64,000 nt of DNA from PKWO01 sp036384915 (lineage in GTDB: Bacteria > Pseudomonadota > Gammaproteobacteria > Burkholderiales > Burkholderiaceae_D), in NCBI GenBank assembly GCA_036384915.1, contig DASVLJ010000038.1, forward strand, positions 89,897-153,896, read 5' to 3'. The position numbers and the translations under genes are program-made. Position 1 is the stretch's first letter, and the number at the start of each line of letters is the position of its first letter. Below the pieces are notes generated by a model. It was not told the DNA's origin. It saw only the letters and a list, made by a program, of their open reading frames with translations, and did no database searches. This document shows, one piece after another, positions 58,938 through 64,000 of the stretch.

Positions 58938-59573
58938 TCAATTCAACAGCGGCACGCCGCTCAATTTCCGCAATTCCTCAAAGCTTAGACTACCGCAAAT
59001 CTCGCGCACCCGCAGTCCCTGCGGCGTCACGTCGAGCACGGCAAGGTCGGTGTAGATGCGATTCACGCAGGCTATGCCGGTGAGGGGATAAGTGCAGGTT
59101 TCAACGATCTTGGAAGCGCCTTCGCGCGTCAGGTGTTCCATCATCACGAATACCTGCTTCGCGCCGACGGCCAGGTCCATGGCACCGCCGACGGCGGGGA
59201 TCGCATCGGGCAAACCGGTGTGCCAATTCGCAAGGTCGCCCTTGACCGATACCTGGAAGGCGCCGAGCACGCAAAAATCGAGATGGCCGCCGCGCATCAT
59301 GCCGAAGGAATCGGCATGGTGGAAAAAAGCGCCGCCGGCCAATAAGGTGACGGGCTGCTTGCCGGCATTGATCAAGTCGTCGTCTTCCTGCCCTTCCTCC
59401 GGCGCCGGCCCCATGGCGAGGATGCCGTTTTCGCTGTGCAAGATGATTTCACGGTCTGCCGGCAAGTGGTTGGCCACCATGGTCGGCAAGCCGATGCCGA
59501 GATTGACGTAGGCGCCATCGGGAATATCCTGCGCCACGCGGGCCGCCATCTGGGCGCGATTCAGTTTTTGCAT
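58938..59573 (-). CDS. pcaJ: 3-Oxoadipate CoA-transferase subunit B
   Basis: A 211-residue beta subunit of the succinyl-CoA:3-oxoadipate CoA-transferase. Features: RVAQDIPDGAYVNLGIGLPT, the catalytic Glu in ILHSENGILAMGPAPEEGQE, and VMMEHLTREGASKIVETCTY. It overlaps pcaI by 13 bases. With PcaI it activates beta-ketoadipate for thiolysis. Confidence 0.96.
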   Translation of the reverse strand: MQKLNRAQMAARVAQDIPDGAYVNLGIGLPTMVANHLPADREIILHSENGILAMGPAPEEGQEDDDLINAGKQPVTLLAGGAFFHHADSFGMMRGGHLDFCVLGAFQVSVKGDLANWHTGLPDAIPAVGGAMDLAVGAKQVFVMMEHLTREGASKIVETCTYPLTGIACVNRIYTDLAVLDVTPQGLRVREICGSLSFEELRKLSGVPLLN

Positions 59574-60244
59574 GCCGCCTCCTGCGCCCTTTCCTGGACT
59601 ACGCGCTTGACGAAGATGCCCGGCGTGACAATGGCTTCTGGATCAAGCTCGCCTAGCGCCACCACTTCGCATACCTGTGCCACCGTGCATGCCGCCGCCA
59701 TGGCCATGACAGGCCCGAAATTACGTCCGCTTTTTCGATATACGAGATTGCCCCAGCGGTCGCCGCGGTAAGCCTTGATCAGGGCGAAATCGGCATGGAT
59801 GGGGGATTCGAAGACGTAGTTTCGTCCGTCGATCACGCGCGTTTCCTTGCCTTCGGCCAGGGCAGTGCCATAGGCGGTAGGCGTAAAGAAGCCGCCTATG
59901 CCCGCCCCGGCGGCGCGTATGCGTTCGGCAAGATTGCCTTGCGGGGTCAATTCGAGTTCGATCTTGCCGGCACGGTACAGGGCATCGAATACGTAAGAGT
60001 CGGATTGGCGCGGGAAGGAGCAGATAATCTTGCGCACACGCCCGGCTTTCAGCAAAGCCGCCAGCCCCTCGTCGCCGCTGCCGGCGTTGTTGCACACCAC
60101 GGTCAAGTCGCCGGCCCCCTGCGCGATCAGCGCGTCGATCAGGAGCGAGGGCATGCCGGCATTGCCGAAACCGCCGATCATGATGGTGGCGCCGTCGCGA
60201 ACGTCGGCGAGTGCAGCGGGGAGTTCGAATATCTTATTGATCAT
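59561..60244 (-). CDS. pcaI: 3-Oxoadipate CoA-transferase subunit A
   Basis: A 227-residue alpha subunit; ATG 60244 gives MINKIFELPAALADVRDGAT, the normal start, though a Met 7 codons upstream is in frame. Signature ATIMIGGFGNAGMPSLLIDA, then LTVVCNNAGSGDEGLAALLK and GTALAEGKETRVIDGRNYVF. It is the promoter-proximal gene of a 12-gene operon (pcaIJFHGBDC-livHMGF) divergent from the IclR regulator, with IclR-type sites in the 170-base gap. Confidence 0.96.
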   Translation of the reverse strand: MINKIFELPAALADVRDGATIMIGGFGNAGMPSLLIDALIAQGAGDLTVVCNNAGSGDEGLAALLKAGRVRKIICSFPRQSDSYVFDALYRAGKIELELTPQGNLAERIRAAGAGIGGFFTPTAYGTALAEGKETRVIDGRNYVFESPIHADFALIKAYRGDRWGNLVYRKSGRNFGPVMAMAAACTVAQVCEVVALGELDPEAIVTPGIFVKRVVQERAQEAACKN

Positions 60245-60309
60245 GAAGAAATCATTACCTGCCAATGCACGGATGGCGATACAAGCTCATTGACATGACA
60301 TACACAAAT

Positions 60310-60343
60310 GTGCGATAAACGCACTAATGTTTGATAATAGAAC
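60310..60343. promoter_or_regulatory. PcaR (IclR-type) operator between pcaI and pcaR
   Basis: Two half sites in direct orientation: GTGCGATAAACGCAC (60310-60324) and GTTTGATAATAGAAC (60329-60343). They differ from GTTCGATAATCGCAC at two and four positions. Related to the stronger site between pobA and livK at 42183-42220. Confidence 0.65.
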
Positions 60344-60414
60344 AGATTGAGTGTGCCAAAGCTTGCGCTCCAGGTCAAGTTTAGCCAGCCATCTGCGTTC
60401 GCTCACCGGACATC

Positions 60415-61233
60415 ATGCCCAGCAAACCCACAACCCCAGCCCAAACGCCCACCATCGCCGACGAAATCGACGCACTGACCGGCGACCCCAGTTTCATGAC
60501 TTCGCTGGCGCGCGGCCTGGCGGTGCTGACGGCCTTTTCCGACCAACGCCGCACCTTGACCATCGCCCAGATCAGCCACAAGACCGGCATACCGCGCGCG
60601 GCCGTGCGCCGCTGCCTGCATACGCTGAAGCAGTTAGGTTATGCCAGTTCCGATGCCAATAATTACGCGCTCAAGCCCAAGGTCTTGACGCTGGGTTATT
60701 CCTATCTGTCGTCCACCCCCTTGACCGTCTCGGCCCAGCCCTGCCTCGACCACATCAGCCGCACGCTGCATGAATCCTGCTCGCTGGCCGTGCTGGAGCA
60801 AGGCCAGGTCTTGTATGTCGCACGCTCTTCGACATCGCGCATCATGTCGGTGGCCTTAAACGTGGGCAGCAGGCTGCCGGCGTATTGCACATCGCTCGGC
60901 CGCGCCATCCTGGCGCATTTGCCCGAAGAGGATTTGGACACCTATTTCGAGCGCACCGAATTGCGCGCCTTCACCGAACAAACCGTGGTGTCGGAAAAGC
61001 GCCTGCGCGAAATCCTGGCCGGCGTGCGCACTGCCGGCTATGCCGTGCTGGAGGAAGAGCTGGAAGTCGGCCTGCGCTCGATCGCGGTACCGGTGCGCGG
61101 CGCATCCGGCAATGTGGTCGCCGCACTCAACATCGGTGCGCAGGCCACGCGAGTGACGCGCGCGCAGATGGAACGCGAATTCCTGCCCATGCTATTGAAG
61201 GGTTCGCGGGAACTGTCCGCACTGCTGCCTTAA
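60415..61233 (+). CDS. pcaR: IclR-family regulator of protocatechuate catabolism (PcaR/PcaU-type)
   Basis: A 272-residue IclR protein. The helix-turn-helix is at about residues 25-85 (FMTSLARGLAVLTAFSDQRR, LTIAQISHKTGIPRAAVRRC, LHTLKQLGYASSDANNYALK), and the effector domain follows (GYSYLSSTPLTVSAQPCLDH, ISRTLHESCSLAVLEQGQVL, YCTSLGRAILAHLPEEDLDT, YAVLEEELEVGLRSIAVPVR). PcaR/PcaU/PobR proteins respond to beta-ketoadipate, protocatechuate or 4-hydroxybenzoate. Divergence from pcaI and matching half sites at both ends of the regulon support control of pca, liv and pobA. The exact subtype (PcaR, PcaU or PobR) cannot be told from sequence by eye. Confidence 0.88.
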   Translation: MPSKPTTPAQTPTIADEIDALTGDPSFMTSLARGLAVLTAFSDQRRTLTIAQISHKTGIPRAAVRRCLHTLKQLGYASSDANNYALKPKVLTLGYSYLSSTPLTVSAQPCLDHISRTLHESCSLAVLEQGQVLYVARSSTSRIMSVALNVGSRLPAYCTSLGRAILAHLPEEDLDTYFERTELRAFTEQTVVSEKRLREILAGVRTAGYAVLEEELEVGLRSIAVPVRGASGNVVAALNIGAQATRVTRAQMEREFLPMLLKGSRELSALLP

Positions 61234-61243
61234 GAGCCTGTTA

Positions 61244-61277
61244 AGAGCCTGTTAAGAGGCTAAACAAGCTCTTTTTA
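61244..61277 (+). terminator. Hairpin terminator after pcaR
   Basis: AGAGCCTGTT pairs with AACAAGCTCT (one bulge), followed by TTTTTAC. The preceding bases duplicate TAAGAGCCTGT (61231 and 61242). A second inverted repeat, GCTTTCGGC with GCCGAAAGC (61285-61325 region), follows. The gap 61234-61494 has no supported gene. Confidence 0.65.
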
Positions 61278-61412
61278 CGCGGCGGCTTTCGGCAACGCTC
61301 GCTTCGCTCCCATCGCCGAAAGCGGTCACATGCCGCAAATCGAACAGCCGGAGAAACTCATGGCGCTGATCAACAAGTTCGATTGCTCCATTGGTTAGCA
61401 AAAATACAAATC

Positions 61413-61426
61413 TGGACACTTGTCCA
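61413..61426. promoter_or_regulatory. Palindrome before aldehyde dehydrogenase, candidate TetR operator
   Basis: TGGACA-CT-TGTCCA is a perfect palindrome 69 bases before the aldehyde dehydrogenase start. The co-transcribed TetR-family regulator at 63234 is the likely binder. An AAAGGAGA ribosome site (61480-61488) precedes the gene. Confidence 0.55.
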
Positions 61427-61494
61427 AATCGGGAGTAAGGTCTCCTTGTGGCGCCCAAATAAGGCGCATTGGCGTACATAAAAGGAGACCTTCC

Positions 61495-63234
61495 ATGAAT
61501 ACCGCTACCGCAGTCGAACAAGCTTCCATTGCCGCAAATCCCGAGTTGGATCGCGAGTTGGCCAAGCTCGCGGCCAATCGCGAGAAATGGGTCAAGACGC
61601 CCGTGGCCGAACGTATCGCCATCCTGAATGAAATCAAGGATTGCCTGCTGCCCGTGGCCGAAGCCTGGGCCGTGACGGCGGCGCGCAAAAAAGGCATTGC
61701 CGACGGTTCGCCGCTGGTCGGCGAAGAGTGGCTCTCCGGCCCCTACGCCGTGCTCGGCTATTGCAACCAGATGATGCAGACGCTCGCGCAAGTCGAAGGC
61801 AAGAGGCACCTGGACAGCGTGCCCGTGCGCGAACTGCCCAACGGCCAGGTGGCGGCGCGCACCTTGCCGCATACCTTCTGGGACATGCTGCTGCTGTCGG
61901 GCGTGACCGTGGATGTATGGATGCAGCCGGGCGTGACGCGCGCCAACCTCAAGGATAACTGCGCCTCGACCTATGATGCGAAGAGCCCCGCGCACAAGAG
62001 CGGCAAGCTGGCCCTGGTGCTAGGGGCCGGCAACATCGCCGCCATCGCGCCGCTCGACGTGTTCCAGAAACTGTTTGCCGAAAACCAGGTTTGCATCCTC
62101 AAGATGAACCCGGTCAACGATTACTTGATCGAATTCCTCGCACCCGCATTGAAGCCCTTGATCGACCGCGGCTTCCTCGCCATCGTGCGCGGTGCGGCCG
62201 ACGTAGGACAATACCTGTGCAACCATGCCCTGGTCGAGGAAATCCACATCACCGGCGCCGGTGCATCGCACGACGCCATCGTCTGGGGGCCGGGCGAGGA
62301 AGGCCGGGCCAACAAGGCGGCCGGCACGCCGAAGAACAAACGCACCATCACCTCAGAACTGGGCGCCGTCTGCCCGACCATCGTCGTGCCCGGCCCGTGG
62401 TCGGAAGCCGATCTCGCCTTCCAGGCCGAGCAGGTGGCGACGCAAAAATTACACAACTCCGGATTCAATTGCGTGGCCTGCCAGGTCCTGGTCATGCCGC
62501 AGAGCTGGGACAAGCGCACCGCCTTCCTCGGCAAGCTCGAATCCACAATGGGCGCCTCGGAAGCGCGCGGCCTGTACTATCCCGGCGCGAAAGACCGCCT
62601 GGCCGGCTTTGCCGATGCCAACCCGACAGCGCGCCACATCAAGCGCGCCGACGGAGAAGATATCCTGCTGGCCCCGGTATCCAACAGCCACGCCGAATCG
62701 ACTGAAGTCTTCGCACCTGCATTGAGCGTGGTCGAGCTGCCCGGCGACGACGCCGAAGCCTACCTGCGCGCAGCGATCGATTACGCGAACAAGCAACTCT
62801 ATGGCACGCTGGGCGCCAACATCGTGATCCACCCCAAGACGATTGCCGCCATCGGCCGCAAGCGCTTCGAGGAAATGCTGATCGAACTGCGCTACGGCAC
62901 CATCGCCGTCAATGCCTGGACCGGCGTCGGCTTCCTGACGCCGCAAGCGACCTGGGGCGCTTTCCCCGGCCATACGCTGGCTGACGTGCAAAGCGGCATC
63001 GGCGTGGTGCATAACTCGATGTTGTTCGACAAGCCGGAGCGGACGGTCGTGGAAGCGCCGTTCCGCCCCTTCCCGCGCAACCTGCTGTCACTGTCGTTCA
63101 CCATGCTGCCGCGCCCGCCATGGTTCGTGACCAACAAGAAGGGCAATATCCTGGGCAAGCTGCTGGTGAATTTCCAATACCGCCCCAGCCTGGTGAAGAT
63201 ACCGCGCATTTTCCTGAACGCGTTGTTGGGCTGA
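61495..63234 (+). CDS. Aldehyde dehydrogenase family protein, long form
   Basis: A 579-residue protein, about 80-100 residues longer than common aldehyde dehydrogenases; ATG 61495 follows AAAGGAGA. NAD-binding and catalytic features: ALVLGAGNIAAIAPLDVFQK, KMNPVNDYLIEFLAPALKPL, VEEIHITGAGASHDAIVWGP, RTITSELGAVCPTIVVPGPW (catalytic Glu), and LHNSGFNCVACQVLVMPQSW with the probable nucleophile Cys. The N-terminal 110 residues and the C-terminal tail (LPRPPWFVTNKKGNILGKLL, NFQYRPSLVKIPRIFLNALL) are extra. The substrate is unknown; aliphatic or aromatic aldehydes are possible. Its stop overlaps the TetR start, and a palindrome lies upstream, so it is probably induced by its substrate. Confidence 0.9.
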   Translation: MNTATAVEQASIAANPELDRELAKLAANREKWVKTPVAERIAILNEIKDCLLPVAEAWAVTAARKKGIADGSPLVGEEWLSGPYAVLGYCNQMMQTLAQVEGKRHLDSVPVRELPNGQVAARTLPHTFWDMLLLSGVTVDVWMQPGVTRANLKDNCASTYDAKSPAHKSGKLALVLGAGNIAAIAPLDVFQKLFAENQVCILKMNPVNDYLIEFLAPALKPLIDRGFLAIVRGAADVGQYLCNHALVEEIHITGAGASHDAIVWGPGEEGRANKAAGTPKNKRTITSELGAVCPTIVVPGPWSEADLAFQAEQVATQKLHNSGFNCVACQVLVMPQSWDKRTAFLGKLESTMGASEARGLYYPGAKDRLAGFADANPTARHIKRADGEDILLAPVSNSHAESTEVFAPALSVVELPGDDAEAYLRAAIDYANKQLYGTLGANIVIHPKTIAAIGRKRFEEMLIELRYGTIAVNAWTGVGFLTPQATWGAFPGHTLADVQSGIGVVHNSMLFDKPERTVVEAPFRPFPRNLLSLSFTMLPRPPWFVTNKKGNILGKLLVNFQYRPSLVKIPRIFLNALLG

Positions 63235-63866
63235 TGGTTGGGATGATGGAAGCGGAAGTCCTCGATATCAGGCAAGAGCGCAAGGCGGCTCGCGGCGCCG
63301 AAAAAAAACGCGAGCTGGCCTTGCATGCCTTGTCCTCCCTGGCGGAACTGGGCTATGCGCGCACCAACCTGCGCGATGTGGCCCAGCGCTCCGGCGTGTC
63401 GCTCGGCGTGATCCACTACTACTTCGATAGCAAGACCGAACTGATCGCTTGCGGCATTGCCTTATATAAGGAAGGCTTCGTGCGCAAAGTGATGGGGGCG
63501 ATCGACGCGAGCGCCACGCCGCAAGCCCTGGCCGCCGCGCTGGCCGGTCTCATGGAGCTGACCGTCGCGCAGGATGCCAGGCAACACCGCCTGTGGTACG
63601 ACGTGCGCGCGCAGGCGCAGTTCGAGCCGGCGTTCCAGCCCTGCGTGCAGGAAGTCGAGCAGGCCTTGCAAGGTATTTTCGATGCTTTGTTCGCCAGGCT
63701 CGCGGCCTTGGGCGTTGCCGTACCAGACGCCGACCCGCAGCGGCTCTACATCATCCTCGACGGCTGGTTCCGGCATTTCCTGCAACAGCACCTGGCCGGC
63801 GACACCAGGGCCGCCGGCGCCTTGCGCGCCCAAGTTCTGGAAGAATTCGCGCGTTTGACAGGCTAG
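63234..63866 (+). CDS. TetR-family regulator (BetI-like helix-turn-helix)
   Basis: A 210-residue regulator starting at ATG 63234, which overlaps the aldehyde dehydrogenase TGA; Met at 63243 is an alternative. The helix-turn-helix is KKRELALHALSSLAELGYAR, TNLRDVAQRSGVSLGVIHYY, FDSKTELIACGIALYKEGF (about residues 28-80), and the ligand domain has LTVAQDARQHRLWYDVRAQA and DADPQRLYIILDGWFRHFLQ. Being second in the operon with the dehydrogenase, it likely autoregulates by binding TGGACACTTGTCCA at 61413. Downstream, 63867-64000 has no gene; a CTGTAGC-TACG-GCTACAG hairpin lies at about 63934-63951. Confidence 0.9.
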   Translation: MVGMMEAEVLDIRQERKAARGAEKKRELALHALSSLAELGYARTNLRDVAQRSGVSLGVIHYYFDSKTELIACGIALYKEGFVRKVMGAIDASATPQALAAALAGLMELTVAQDARQHRLWYDVRAQAQFEPAFQPCVQEVEQALQGIFDALFARLAALGVAVPDADPQRLYIILDGWFRHFLQQHLAGDTRAAGALRAQVLEEFARLTG

Positions 63867-64000
63867 GAGCCTGCGCGGCAGAAGCGAGTCGGCTGCAATG
63901 GATGGAGAAAAGTCCCACTTTGCCCCCGTTTTTCCGGCTGTAGCTACGGCTACAGTCCTCAAAAGCGAGGCCAAATTGGGCTCTTTTCCCACCCATTTCG

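Overview
The window is a GC-rich piece of a Gram-negative chromosome. Gene content points to a betaproteobacterium of the order Burkholderiales, most likely Oxalobacteraceae-like: minCDE, DUF1631 protein, DnaQ/RnhA/methyltransferase/GloB/MltD neighbourhood, phasin, and complete aromatic catabolism. The genus is an inference; no rRNA is present to settle it. No integrase, transposase, phage gene or CRISPR array was seen.

Layout. 0-5.7 kb: a small regulon with a TonB-dependent receptor and DMT permease (minus), a divergent DeoR/AgaR-type regulator and a GH114 lipoprotein, the two promoter regions sharing a 16-base operator-like motif. 5.7-8.3 kb: gene-poor, decayed DNA with a small membrane protein, a broken hydrolase-like gene and an aberrant Leu-type tRNA gene whose anticodon arm is about 30 nt too long. 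8.3-19.3 kb: minCDE, DUF1631, AI-2E permease, CNB protein, two TPR-sulfotransferases around an HxlR regulator. 19.5-23.0 kb: two divergent operons (phasin-flavodoxin-flavin reductase; DUF2892-AhpD-like-LTXXQ-secreted protein) around two FNR/Anr-type boxes. 23.1-29.7 kb: tRNA-Val(CAC), dnaQ, rnhA, methyltransferase, gloB, mltD, a duplicated 130-bp element carrying DnaA-box-like sequences, and two lipoproteins. 30.0-37.1 kb: a six-gene operon for CoA-dependent aromatic degradation (CoA ligase, monooxygenase/reductase, MarR, enoyl-CoA hydratase, acyl-CoA dehydrogenase, RidA), best read as 2-aminobenzoate (anthranilate) catabolism. 37.3-40.8 kb: OPT transporter and two unknowns. 40.9-61.2 kb: the 4-hydroxybenzoate/protocatechuate regulon, with pobA and a LivK-type binding protein divergent at one end, and a 12-gene operon pcaIJFHGBDC-livHMGF divergent from an IclR regulator at the other. 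Plus-strand genes in between encode a sugar-type binding protein plus histidine kinase, a TPR glycosyltransferase, small proteins and an M64 peptidase. 61.4-63.9 kb: an aldehyde dehydrogenase coupled to a TetR regulator.

How it works together. PobA makes protocatechuate from 4-hydroxybenzoate; PcaHG, B, C, D, IJ and F take it to succinyl-CoA and acetyl-CoA. Matching IclR-type sites before pobA/livK and before pcaI tie the two ends into one regulon, and the separated livK and livHMGF would together form one uptake system. The anthranilate operon would feed the same central pool by a CoA-bound route. The GH114/TonB/AgaR-like locus is proposed to scavenge an alpha-1,4-galactosamine polymer. All functions are read from sequence; start sites and operators are predictions.
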